Shown piece by piece: positions 41,484-49,430 of a stretch of 52,134 bases of DNA. The translations under genes and the position numbers were made by a program. Each line of letters begins with the position of its first letter. The stretch's first letter is position 1. This DNA is from Bdellovibrionales bacterium. GTDB lineage: Bacteria > Bdellovibrionota > Bdellovibrionia > Bdellovibrionales > UBA1609. The notes below the pieces were generated by a model. That model had not been told where the DNA came from, ran no database searches, and saw only the letters and a list, made by a program, of their open reading frames with translations. The stretch spans positions 1-52,134 of the forward strand of contig JABSOQ010000010.1 in NCBI GenBank assembly GCA_013216195.1, read 5' to 3'.

Positions 41484-42104
41484 TTAGAACGTCAAACCCA
41501 TGTTGAAGTCTAAAGTTGCTGTAGTGCCAATGCTTTCGAAGTCTTCATCACTCACTGTTGTCACGTTACGAGTGTCGTATCTCTCTTGAATAGGCGAAGT
41601 CAGACCGAGACCCAAGTTCATGTTAAAGCTTGTCCAGGCCCACTGATAACCAAGCACAGCACCAGCAGCTAAAATTTCTGCAGAAGCTGACTGATCAATC
41701 ACTTTGTCTTGAACTTCGATATTAAGGTTTCTGATAATACCAGATAGGTACCAAGTGTCAGACATGATTGAGTTGGTTAAGCCAACATCAACACGGGCTC
41801 CGATTTCATTGTAAGAAAAATCAAACTCATCAGCATCACGAGTCGTGTCTGATGAAACAGCTGCTCTTAGTGGAGCCTGGTTGAACAACAAGCCACCCAT
41901 GACACCGACACTCACTCGGTCGTGCACAGCAACTTGAACGTTACCCATAGCGATACCAACAAGAGCTTGAATTGGGGCCAATCTCACGTTCACTGTCTTG
42001 TCTGATGGGCTTGAATAAGTGTTTTGGCTAACACTCTCACCTTGAGCAAAAGCAGTTGAGGCAAACCCGAATAGGGCCAAACTTAGAATCAATCGTGCGT
42101 ACAT
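41484..42104 (-). CDS. Outer-membrane beta-barrel protein
   Basis: 206 residues. Signal peptide ARLILSLALFGFASTAFAQ after ATG 42104, which has AAGGAG in front; the frame is open 29 codons further upstream without a start site. Strands such as TVNVRLAPIQALVGIAMGNV, RVSVGVMGGLLFNQ, NEIGARVDVGLTNS, TWYLSGIIRNLNIEV and SFNMNLGLGLTSP alternate hydrophobic residues; the chain ends in TLDFNMGLTF, a terminal aromatic residue as in barrel proteins recognised by BamA. About eight strands are suggested. No specific function. Confidence 0.75.
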   Translation of the reverse strand: MYARLILSLALFGFASTAFAQGESVSQNTYSSPSDKTVNVRLAPIQALVGIAMGNVQVAVHDRVSVGVMGGLLFNQAPLRAAVSSDTTRDADEFDFSYNEIGARVDVGLTNSIMSDTWYLSGIIRNLNIEVQDKVIDQSASAEILAAGAVLGYQWAWTSFNMNLGLGLTSPIQERYDTRNVTTVSDEDFESIGTTATLDFNMGLTF

Positions 42105-42416
42105 AAATTTCTCCTTCTTCACTTTCTTTCTTTTTTTTGAATCTTGTGCTGAAAGCTCAGTTACCCAAAGGGAGGGCTGTATTCTCAGCATGCATTTTCG
42201 AACGATGGGCTAATGTGCAAGGGTGGGTCCACCCCAAGATCACCTCGTTTCATTAAAGCCTTTCCGACTATTTCTAAAAAACAGAGTAATAATAGGTGTT
42301 TGTGGCGGGGGTTGCTGGCTAGGGGTTCAGGCCCATTGTAAGACCCTACAGGAATTAAGGCCTAAAACGGAACCAGCAGCAAATATTGTCATCAATTGCA
42401 GGTCCAGAGTAATGCT

Positions 42417-43400
42417 CTAGAGGCGGTGCTCGACTTCATCACCTGAGTGAAATGCTGAAACTTGTTTGCAAACTGTTGCAGAGATTTCGATCAATGCATT
42501 TTCTGTGAGATAGCCCTGGTGAGAGGTGATAATCACATTGGGGAAGGTCATCAGCCTCGCCAAAGTGTCATCGTCTAGAATTCTCTCAGAAAAGTCTTTT
42601 AAGAAGAACTCAGACTCTTCTTCGTAGACATCTAAGGCAGCTGCGCCAATCTTTTTAGATTTTAGCCCCCTAATCAGCGACGAAGTCTCGACCAGGCCTC
42701 CACGACTGGTGTTGACAAGAACTAATCCTGACTTCATTTTCTCGATGCTTTGAGAGTTGATCATGTGATGTGTATTTTTATTTAGAGGAGCATGAAGCAC
42801 GACGATATCGCTCTTTATGAAAAGATCTTCAAGGGCAACATATCTGACGAGGCTCTCGAGTTCTGGCTCTGGTTGCGGATCATGAGCTAGCATGATTGCA
42901 CCAAAGCCAGACAGTAATTTGGCAAAACTAGATCCGATCCTGCCAGTTCCGACAATTCCAATGGTTTTGTCTTTTAAGTCAAAGCCAACTAAGCCATTGA
43001 GTGTGAAGTTCATCTCTCGAGTTCTGGTAAAACTCTTGTGAACCTTGCGTGTCAGGTTGATTAGTAAAGCTAGGCTAAATTCGGCTACTGACTGTGGTGA
43101 GTATTCTGGGACCCTGCAAATTTGTAGTTTCAGTTGTTGCAAAGCCTCGCCATCAACATTGTTATATCCCGCGCATCTTAGGGCAATTAGCTCAACGCCA
43201 ACTTCTTCGAGCCCCTTCAGCACCTCGCTCGACAGTTCATCGTTTACAAAGCAGCTGATAGCCTTGTGACCATGGCATAGAGGCAGAGTTTTCGAGTCAA
43301 GCCGCGCTGACAAGCATTCAAGCTGCAGGCCCATGGCTTTGGCTTGTTCTTCAAGATAGGGCCTCTCATAGTCTTTTACGTCAAAAGCTAGCAGCTTCAT
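42417..43400 (-). CDS. ldhA: D-lactate dehydrogenase-type 2-hydroxyacid dehydrogenase
   Basis: 327 residues, the normal length of fermentative D-LDH. Catalytic Arg in LIALRCAGYNNVD, NAD-binding GIVGTGRIGSSFAKLL, catalytic Glu region LDVYEEESEFF, catalytic His in IITSHQGYLTENAL. Reduces pyruvate to D-lactate with NADH. Closest by motifs to LdhA rather than to SerA or glyoxylate reductases (RCAGxxNVD and SHQ/TxFxT-type ends). Starts 2 bases after the uspA stop, so it is in the same transcript as uspA and the c-haem lipoprotein. Confidence 0.88.
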   Translation of the reverse strand: MKLLAFDVKDYERPYLEEQAKAMGLQLECLSARLDSKTLPLCHGHKAISCFVNDELSSEVLKGLEEVGVELIALRCAGYNNVDGEALQQLKLQICRVPEYSPQSVAEFSLALLINLTRKVHKSFTRTREMNFTLNGLVGFDLKDKTIGIVGTGRIGSSFAKLLSGFGAIMLAHDPQPEPELESLVRYVALEDLFIKSDIVVLHAPLNKNTHHMINSQSIEKMKSGLVLVNTSRGGLVETSSLIRGLKSKKIGAAALDVYEEESEFFLKDFSERILDDDTLARLMTFPNVIITSHQGYLTENALIEISATVCKQVSAFHSGDEVEHRL

Positions 43401-43402
43401 GG

Positions 43403-44335
43403 TCAATTCGGGTCTTTATGCAGTAAAAACACTGGTCGGTGAGATTGCCTAGCGAGTTGTCTGCCAACGCTACCAATCAGAATGCTAGAGATCCGAGAGC
43501 TTTTTGAGAGAACCGCTACCATATCAGCTTTCGATACTTTTGCTTGTTCGAGAATAGAGTCGGTAATAAAGCCTGGAGTCTCGTCAATCACCACTCGGGT
43601 TGCAACACCAGATTTTTTTGCGATAGCAGCCCAGCCATCGAGCTTCTTTTTCATTTGTTTTTGTTCTTTGCTTAAGAACTGCTGCACCGATACCCAGCCA
43701 CCACCAGCGATATGAACACCTGTCTGCACAATGGGCTCGATAGGGTCGGGCAGTTTATGATAAAGAACAACTTTTGCCCTAGCTGATTTGGCCGTCTTAA
43801 GAAGTCTCTGAAATGCTATTTTAGAATCGGCAGATCCATCGGTAGCAAAAAGAATAGTCTTAAGCTGGGTAATTGCTGGAGCCTCTGGGTTCACAAGAAT
43901 CAAGGGAACTTTTGTTTGCAAAAGCGTCGTCTCAGAGAAACTGCCCATAACGAATCGAGCAATTCCAGACCTGGCATGAGTCGAAAGTAAAACAGCAGCC
44001 GCACCGTGCCGTTTGGCATAGTTAATCAGTTTTTTTGAGTCACCGGTAAGTGATAAAGTTTGATTCACAATAATCTTCGGTGGCAGAGTCTCGACGTCGA
44101 GTTTTGATAAGACTCGCTTCATCTTTTCAATTGCTTTTGGCTTGAAGTCTTTGATCCAGCCTGAAGAGAAATCACCAGTGAAGTTAAAGCCTTCAGGGCT
44201 GAGAATGTAGACGGGCTCAATCTCTGCGCCCATTGCTGAGGCTATGGCTTTCACGTTCCCTGCGGCTTGTTGCACTCTCTTGGTGGACTTTACGAATGGG
44301 TCTAAGGCCCACATTACCTTTTTAGATTTAGCCAT
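43403..44335 (-). CDS. Tandem universal stress protein (UspA family)
   Basis: 310 residues with two Usp domains. Domain 1 (about 5-148): KKVMWALDPFVKSTKRVQQA, then AAAVLLSTHARSGIARFVMG. Domain 2 (about 155-310): KTILFATDGSADSKIAFQRL and DMVAVLSKSSRISSILIGSV, ending with SVGRQLARQSHRPVFLLHKD (pattern GS-x-x-x-x-x-x-x-x-x-x-P-V). The ATP-binding G-x-x-G-x-x-x-x-x-x-x-x-x-G-S is degenerate. AAGGAG precedes the ATG. In an operon behind the c-haem lipoprotein gene and before ldhA, suggesting a response to redox or energy stress. Confidence 0.9.
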   Translation of the reverse strand: MAKSKKVMWALDPFVKSTKRVQQAAGNVKAIASAMGAEIEPVYILSPEGFNFTGDFSSGWIKDFKPKAIEKMKRVLSKLDVETLPPKIIVNQTLSLTGDSKKLINYAKRHGAAAVLLSTHARSGIARFVMGSFSETTLLQTKVPLILVNPEAPAITQLKTILFATDGSADSKIAFQRLLKTAKSARAKVVLYHKLPDPIEPIVQTGVHIAGGGWVSVQQFLSKEQKQMKKKLDGWAAIAKKSGVATRVVIDETPGFITDSILEQAKVSKADMVAVLSKSSRISSILIGSVGRQLARQSHRPVFLLHKDPN

Positions 44336-44358
44336 TTTGAACTCTCCTTATAATTTAT

Positions 44359-45552
44359 TTATTCAAAAAATCCCCAGTCTGAAATGTCAGAGGTATCTTT
44401 TTCAACGAGTGCTCTTAAGTTGAATAGCCTCTTTGAAACATACTTCGGGAGAGGTGCACCTTGATAAGGGGTGTAAGAGTCTCGGAAGACACCTTCAAGC
44501 CGCAGGTAGCACTTCTTTGCCAGAGTAGAAAAAGGAGAGTGACGGATGCATGATTCATAGTAAGTCTCATGAAGCGTCCAAAAGTTGATATCTCTTAAAG
44601 ATTCAGCTGCAAGCCCTGCGTAGTAGAGGGCTTGGCCGAAGAGCTTAGAGTTAGAGTCATCTGATAAGATTTCATGAATGATGCTACTAGCACGTAAATA
44701 GTGAACGAGCCCAGCCTTACCATAAACTGATGACTGAGATAGTTTCCAGCCTCTTGCCATCAATGTGTAAGAGTACTTCAGCTTTTCAGATGGCTTCATG
44801 TTGGCCTCAGACTTGTCGCTCTTCCAGCTCTTGATTGCACTCTTCCACTGGCGGGCGTTCAGGCGAAGAAAGATTGGGGCTGTTTTAGAGTCTACAATTC
44901 TGGAAACCAATTCATTTGCGAGGTCAGGGTCGCGCTTAACTCTCACTGCAATAGCCAGAGCCTTTTCACCACTAGACTCGAGGTCAGATGAACTTGCTTT
45001 TCGGTTTTTGTCATAAATAATTTCGTCGTAGGTCTGCAACGCCTTGTCGAAATCTCTCACAGACATGAGAAATTCGGCTCGGTCAAGTGGCCTCATTTTA
45101 TTGAGCTTGGCAAAAGATGAGAAGTCCCAGTCAGAGCGACCAGAGTCAGTCCGAGAATGGCAAGAGATGCAGTAGTTGGTTGTGTCTTTTATAAGAAACC
45201 GAGCGTGCTTTTTGTTGCCCTTTTTGAACTCTTTCAGAGCTTGATCGACATCATTTTCGAACTTCTTAGAAACGAAAGCCAAAGAAGGGTCAGCCTCAGG
45301 TTTTTTTTGCACCTTTATAGAGTGAGCCGAACTTGCAAAGTTCTCGATTTCACTTTCTATTCTTTTTTCATTGGCAGGGTCGAAAAACATTTCGGGTTGT
45401 GAAACTGTTGGTAACAGCTGACCAAGAGAGTGGCCGAGTTTACCCATATTGGCTCGCCATGAGTTGAGATTTTCAGCCTTCTGTTCTGCGGTTTCTTTTT
45501 GAGCACAGCCGATTGAGAAAGCTGTCAGTGCGAGAATCAAAAACCATTTCAT
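44359..45552 (-). CDS. Envelope lipoprotein with a single c-type haem motif
   Basis: 397 residues. Lipoprotein signal FLILALTAFSIGCAQ (Cys 16) after ATG 45552 with AAGGAG. A helical domain follows with FEN DVDQALKEFKKG-like spacing, and then DTTNYCISCHSRTD, the C-x-x-C-H haem-attachment motif. The C-terminal two thirds are helical with repeated aromatic and basic residues (TPR-like: RAEFLMSVRDFDKALQTYDE, ALAIAVRVKRDPDLANEL). The single CXXCH suggests covalent haem, perhaps as an electron carrier or redox/gas sensor in the envelope, but the axial ligand is not obvious. First gene of the operon with uspA and ldhA. Confidence 0.72.
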   Translation of the reverse strand: MKWFLILALTAFSIGCAQKETAEQKAENLNSWRANMGKLGHSLGQLLPTVSQPEMFFDPANEKRIESEIENFASSAHSIKVQKKPEADPSLAFVSKKFENDVDQALKEFKKGNKKHARFLIKDTTNYCISCHSRTDSGRSDWDFSSFAKLNKMRPLDRAEFLMSVRDFDKALQTYDEIIYDKNRKASSSDLESSGEKALAIAVRVKRDPDLANELVSRIVDSKTAPIFLRLNARQWKSAIKSWKSDKSEANMKPSEKLKYSYTLMARGWKLSQSSVYGKAGLVHYLRASSIIHEILSDDSNSKLFGQALYYAGLAAESLRDINFWTLHETYYESCIRHSPFSTLAKKCYLRLEGVFRDSYTPYQGAPLPKYVSKRLFNLRALVEKDTSDISDWGFFE

Positions 45553-45763
45553 GAAAGTCTCCTTCAAATAATTGTGGATATTGCTTTCAACACTTTGCTA
45601 AAGCTGTGCCCTAGAGTCGCAAAGAGGCTCTGTTTTTGATTGAGTGATTTTAGCTATTTAGGTCGCTCGACCTGAGATTTGATAAGAAGTAATGGGTTAA
45701 TTTGTCTCGCGCATGGAGCGCTTGTCTCAAGAAGCTAGACTGAAATGGGTCAACAAATCATAT

Positions 45764-45783
45764 GGGCCTCTGGCGTGAGGCCC
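45764..45783. terminator. GC-rich hairpin downstream of the 45.8 kb gene
   Basis: Perfect 7-bp inverted repeat GGGCCTC / GAGGCCC with a 6-base loop. No T run on either side, so it could be a terminator that needs help, or an mRNA-protecting hairpin. Confidence 0.45.
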
Positions 45784-45794
45784 GGTTGGCTGGC

Positions 45795-46223
45795 TTAGTA
45801 CCTGTCAGTTACAGCGAATCTAGTGCAAAGATTTTTGCTGCTGATTCCGAAGCAAGAAATCGATCGGCCATTGAGTGAGATCGACAGTGAAGTGTTGGTT
45901 AGAGATTCTCTTAAGTGTAGAGTGGCCGGCTCATCCTCATTTAGAATAAGGTCGCCATTTGAATCGACCTTCACCACGAATCTGTGGGTTGTGTACATCA
46001 TTTCGCCAACCATAATGACTTGCTCCTCTTGAAACTCGAGGGCTCTGTAGCAAATGCCTTCGCAAGCTTCTTTTGGTTGCTTAAAAGTTTCGCGGGTGAG
46101 CTCGGGTAAATTGACTTCGTGAATCTGTGCAGGGTTAGTGACCAGCGCTACCGAACTCGGTTGGCCCTCAAAAGCTAAAGCTGGTAGTGATATAATAAGA
46201 AGAGCGATTGATATGAATTTCAT
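45795..46223 (-). CDS. Small secreted protein with two cysteine pairs
   Basis: 142 residues from ATG 46223. Signal peptide MKFISIALLIISLPALA. Four cysteines: CEGIC (C-x-x-x-C) in the middle and CFGISSKNLC near the end, so two disulfides are likely. The rest is beta-rich (EEQVIMVGEMMYTTHRFVVK, TNTSLSISLNGRSISC). No family recognised. Confidence 0.55.
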   Translation of the reverse strand: MKFISIALLIISLPALAFEGQPSSVALVTNPAQIHEVNLPELTRETFKQPKEACEGICYRALEFQEEQVIMVGEMMYTTHRFVVKVDSNGDLILNEDEPATLHLRESLTNTSLSISLNGRSISCFGISSKNLCTRFAVTDRY

Positions 46224-46399
46224 GTTTTCCCCCAAGTGATGTTTGTAACAATCACAACGTGTTTCTGCCTGCAGGTCTAGCTGAGGCGCAGCTAACGCCA
46301 GCTGTTACTTAGTGTTTGATGGAGTAGCCTTCGGCTTAATTGTCATTGCTTGATTCGAGGTCCGTGTGGCAAAAGTGTGTACAAATAAAAGGGGGTTAC

Positions 46400-46666
46400 A
46401 TGAATCGATTGTTTTTACTGGCTTCTTTGGTGGGGCTAACTTCTGGGGCAACAGCATATGCAGACATGAGCGCTTCTAATCTGCTTTTGTGCCGGCAAGA
46501 TTGCTATGCCCAGAATTTACCAGCTTATGCTCTAAAAGCTTGTATGTATAAGTGCGAGAAGTTGATCGATATGCCAGCGCCAAGTCTAAACTATTGCAAC
46601 ACTGACGAGCCTGATTGTGAGCGCGATACTGGCGATGATGATGGCTCAGCTTGGTTGTCTAAATAG
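46400..46666 (+). CDS. Small secreted protein with twin CX3C motif
   Basis: 88 residues. AAGGGGG before ATG 46400, signal peptide NRLFLLASLVGLTSGATAYA. The mature part is about 65 residues with six cysteines: C-R-Q-D-C, twelve residues, C-M-Y-K-C, then C-N-T-D-E-P-D-C. Two CX3C units spaced by 12 residues form a helical hairpin clamped by disulfides in known twin-CX3C and CHCH proteins; the resemblance is structural only. The end is acidic (RDTGDDDG). The frame is open 20 codons upstream but without a start site. Family unknown. Confidence 0.6.
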   Translation: MNRLFLLASLVGLTSGATAYADMSASNLLLCRQDCYAQNLPAYALKACMYKCEKLIDMPAPSLNYCNTDEPDCERDTGDDDGSAWLSK

Positions 46667-46681
46667 TAAATGCACAGTGGC

Positions 46682-46720
46682 CTAGGTATGAAGTTGAGGA
46701 GTTTCTCAGCTCATACCTAG
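46682..46720. terminator. Long hairpin after the twin-CX3C gene
   Basis: CTAGGTATGA / TCATACCTAG is a perfect 10-bp inverted repeat enclosing a second stem, GTTGAG / CTCAGC (one G-T pair), with a single bulged A and a 6-base loop. A 16-bp stem in all. No T run follows; a second hairpin AGACACC / GGTGTCT follows at 46743-46758 with pyrimidine-rich DNA after it. Together they may end the transcript. Confidence 0.6.
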
Positions 46721-46757
46721 CCGTCTAAGTTGTGAATGAGGTAGACACCGTGGTGTC

Positions 46758-46838
46758 TTCTTCCTATTCATTTACCGACCAACCGACCAACCGACCGACT
46801 GACTGACTGACGAGTCTGTCTGAATTTCTTCCTATTCA
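46758..46838. repeat. Tetranucleotide microsatellite between 13-bp direct repeats
   Basis: Nine ACCG/ACCA/ACTG units in a row (46774-46809; ACYR consensus) end in three identical ACTG. The tract is flanked by two exact copies of TTCTTCCTATTCA (46758-46770 and 46826-46838). It lies about 260 bases upstream of the sulfatase start and is not coding in any long frame. Confidence 0.85.
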
Positions 46839-47068
46839 AATCAAGTAGCCCAATTTTTGATTGATTGAGACTGTCTCAGTTTGAAAACGACACTGGTGAC
46901 TTCAGAAATTTCAGTTACTTAACCCTCTTCTCCGACAATATTGTTACCCAATCTCACGCTCATAATTGATGAAATAAAAGTGTAACAAGAGTCCTTTGTG
47001 GTGAAGACTTGGTTTCTAAGACCTTTACCCTTCAGGTGCTCTCAAATTTTTTGAACCCGGGGGGATAT

Positions 47069-49213
47069 ATGAGTGTAAAAATCGTTTTGTCATTTTTGGC
47101 GCTTTGCACATCGTTAGTAGTGGCTGGTATTCCAGCTGAAGCTTCTTCTGCTACGCCGAATATTGTGATTATCATGTTAGATGATGCCGGCCAGGCTGAC
47201 TGGATTGATCCAAGAATCGCACCTAATGTTAATAAGTTTCGGCAGAGTTCGACTTTGTTTCCAGCTTTCTATACAGCCCCTATGTGCGCACCAACTCGTA
47301 TTAGCATGCTGTCGGGTAGGTCTCACGTCGATTACTCCATGCTCTGGGTTTGCGGTTCAGATGCCAAATATGGCATTCCCAATTCAGATGCGACTATTCC
47401 TCAAAGCTTAGCAAAAAGGGGTTACACGACCGCTACAATTGGTAAGTGGCACGCGAGCGTAAAAGACACAAAGAAGGCCGCTGAGACTTACGCTGCGGCG
47501 AAAGAGTTCGGCGCTGACCAAAAGTTTCATTACCACTACATTCCTGATGGTGTTGTGGGTACAGGCTATTACAAAATCAACTACAAAAATGGCAAGCCAA
47601 ATGTAGCCAACTTCAATGGCACAGAAGGGGTCATCGGGAAGCACAAAGTTGATGCCACAGCCGATCAGGTAATAGCGAAAATTGAGCAGTTCAAAAGAGC
47701 TAAGCAAAAGAAGCCATTCTACTTACAATACTGGTTGAACGCTCCTCACGGCCCTCATGAGCCGTCGGTGCGCATGTTTAAAAATGCTAGCCAAAGAGCC
47801 GAGTACATTCGCTACAAAGAGGCGATTTTTAGTGGCAAAGACAATGCATTTCGTATCAGCTACAAGAAAAAGAACGACAGATTGCTTTATGAGAAGCTGT
47901 TGCAACAAGCTGATGAGAACATTGGTCGTGTCTTAAAGACGTTAAAGCAGAATGATCCCTACTTAAAGAACACAATTATTCTTATTACGAGTGACAATGG
48001 TGGAACTCATAATACGCGAAAGCCAGGCAATACCTATGGCAACCATGACCATTTGGGCCGCCGTTTAAGGGGTTACAAAACAGAACTATTCGAAGGCGGA
48101 ATCAGGCAAAACCTTTTAGTGCAAATGCCTTATCAAACCAAATCGAGAATTGACAACACAGTGATCAGCGTTATGGATTTGTTCCCTACTTATTTACACC
48201 TTGCGAAGAGCCGCCCTTGGGTTGGCGAAAAAGAGCACTTTGATGGCATAAGCTTTCACAAAAGGCTTCTTCCGCCTTATCAAACCCTTCATAGAACAAA
48301 GCCGATCTTCTCAACTTTTAAAGTTCAAAATGAGCATGTCGATGTTACCACAGGTAACGACAGCACAAACTTTGCTGTTCGTAAAGGGCGATGGAAACTC
48401 ATTCGAGACGTCCAAGGAGGGTGTACACCTTGCCTTTTTGATTTCTCTACAGGGTACAATGATGAGTCAATGGCCAATAACGTGGCAGAAAGACACCCAG
48501 AGTTGGTGAAGCAACTTCGCGAAGAGTATCTTGAATGGTTTTTGCAAACTACACGAATGAAGGCCAAGCAAGTTGCTAAGTCTGCAGGTGTGGTCTCTTC
48601 AGCCTACACAATCAAAGGCTTCAAAGCCAATGGTCCTAGCGAAGTAGTAACGGACTACACATTTGGGTCTTCTTCTGCCAAAAAGTATGTGAAGCTTGAG
48701 AACAACATCAAGTTTGATGTCAATCGACTAGACTTCACTTTCACAGCTAGAATCACGCCAGCCAGGTTGGTGCCGGGCCGCTGGGCGGTAATTGCGATGC
48801 GAAAGGGCACATGGGAGTTTCGACTGACACCCACTGGTCAATTGCAAGTTCTGGTCTTCGACAAAAACGGCAACGCAAGCTACACCACCACAGGCGCAAG
48901 GCTAAAGGCAGGGGTTGAGTATGACATTGCTTTTTCAATATACAGTTTTAAAAGTCTGAACTCTGTTGTGAGAATCTACGCTCGTGGCGCCAAAGAAGAT
49001 GTCAAAGAGCCCGAAAGGCTTTATCAGCTTGCAAGACGAGAGTCATTTAAGGGCTTGAGATCAAATAATAACACAATATTTTTAGGTGCAGACCCAAGTA
49101 GTACGAGAGTATCCTTTGAAGGCCGACTGAAGGCGCCAAGAATTTACCATTCTCCGCTGAGAAGAGGTGAAATGGGTTATGGTATGCGCTGGTGGGGGAA
49201 TGTCTACGACTAG
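47069..49213 (+). CDS. Secreted formylglycine-type sulfatase with C-terminal LamG-like domain
   Basis: 714 residues. Signal peptide IVLSFLALCTSLVVAGIPAEA. Sulfatase domain at about 28-520: IVIIMLDDAGQADW (metal-binding Asp pair), APMCAPTRISMLSGR (C73-x-P75-x-R77, the site converted to formylglycine), ATIGKWHAS (Lys-x-His), ITSDNGGTHN (metal-binding D-N). The last 190 residues (from about 525) resemble a concanavalin/LamG domain (FTFTARITPARLVPGRWAVI, NNTIFLGADPS), often used for binding polysaccharides. It should cut sulfate esters outside the cytoplasm, provided a maturase is encoded elsewhere. ATG 47069 is chosen for the GGGGGG before it and for the signal peptide. Ends at a strong terminator. 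Confidence 0.9.
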   Translation: MSVKIVLSFLALCTSLVVAGIPAEASSATPNIVIIMLDDAGQADWIDPRIAPNVNKFRQSSTLFPAFYTAPMCAPTRISMLSGRSHVDYSMLWVCGSDAKYGIPNSDATIPQSLAKRGYTTATIGKWHASVKDTKKAAETYAAAKEFGADQKFHYHYIPDGVVGTGYYKINYKNGKPNVANFNGTEGVIGKHKVDATADQVIAKIEQFKRAKQKKPFYLQYWLNAPHGPHEPSVRMFKNASQRAEYIRYKEAIFSGKDNAFRISYKKKNDRLLYEKLLQQADENIGRVLKTLKQNDPYLKNTIILITSDNGGTHNTRKPGNTYGNHDHLGRRLRGYKTELFEGGIRQNLLVQMPYQTKSRIDNTVISVMDLFPTYLHLAKSRPWVGEKEHFDGISFHKRLLPPYQTLHRTKPIFSTFKVQNEHVDVTTGNDSTNFAVRKGRWKLIRDVQGGCTPCLFDFSTGYNDESMANNVAERHPELVKQLREEYLEWFLQTTRMKAKQVAKSAGVVSSAYTIKGFKANGPSEVVTDYTFGSSSAKKYVKLENNIKFDVNRLDFTFTARITPARLVPGRWAVIAMRKGTWEFRLTPTGQLQVLVFDKNGNASYTTTGARLKAGVEYDIAFSIYSFKSLNSVVRIYARGAKEDVKEPERLYQLARRESFKGLRSNNNTIFLGADPSSTRVSFEGRLKAPRIYHSPLRRGEMGYGMRWWGNVYD

Positions 49214-49242
49214 GCCCAGACAATTTGTGCAATCATAACGAG

Positions 49243-49277
49243 AACTCCTGAACTTTACGTTCAGGAGTTTTGCTTTT
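49243..49277 (+). terminator. Terminator after the sulfatase
   Basis: AACTCCTGAA / TTCAGGAGTT, a 10-bp stem with a 7-base loop, followed by a T-rich stretch. Also lies just past the stop of the minus-strand microprotein gene. Confidence 0.88.
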
Positions 49278-49371
49278 AGAAGCTAGTAATGTTCATTGCC
49301 ACTAAAGCAATTGCGAAAGTCATTGCAACGATAAAGAATAAGCCTGTCCATTCTTGAACCTGTGTGTTCAT
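49276..49371 (-). CDS. 31-residue membrane microprotein downstream of flagellin
   Basis: Short reading frame with AAGGAGGG in front of its ATG, one of the best ribosome-binding sites in the window. The 31 residues are a polar start (MNTQVQEWTG) and one membrane helix (LFFIVAMTFAIALVAM) ending NITSF. It follows the flagellin gene on the same strand with 59 bases between, in which an imperfect CGAGAGG...CCTCG hairpin occurs. Size and shape fit small single-pass membrane proteins that bind and tune larger membrane complexes. No homologue can be named. Confidence 0.65.
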   Translation of the reverse strand: MNTQVQEWTGLFFIVAMTFAIALVAMNITSF

Positions 49372-49430
49372 CTTTCCCTCCTTGGTGAAAGCGACCCGAG
49401 AGGCCCATCAGCCCCTCGAGATCATTCGGT

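Larger units (their letters stand above)
46667..47068. other. Intergenic region with hairpins and a microsatellite
   Basis: 402 bases between the twin-CX3C gene and the sulfatase. It holds two hairpins (46682-46720 and 46743-46758), a tetranucleotide repeat flanked by direct repeats (46758-46838) and, by position, the sulfatase promoter. No gene is seen. Confidence 0.6.

Noticed and set aside
42223-42420. Small plus-strand ORF between ldhA and the beta-barrel gene
   Set aside because: No ribosome-binding site and no signal or family features; composition looks like noncoding DNA.
46774-46809. CRISPR-like repeat
   Set aside because: Units of 4 bases without spacers; a microsatellite, not a CRISPR array.
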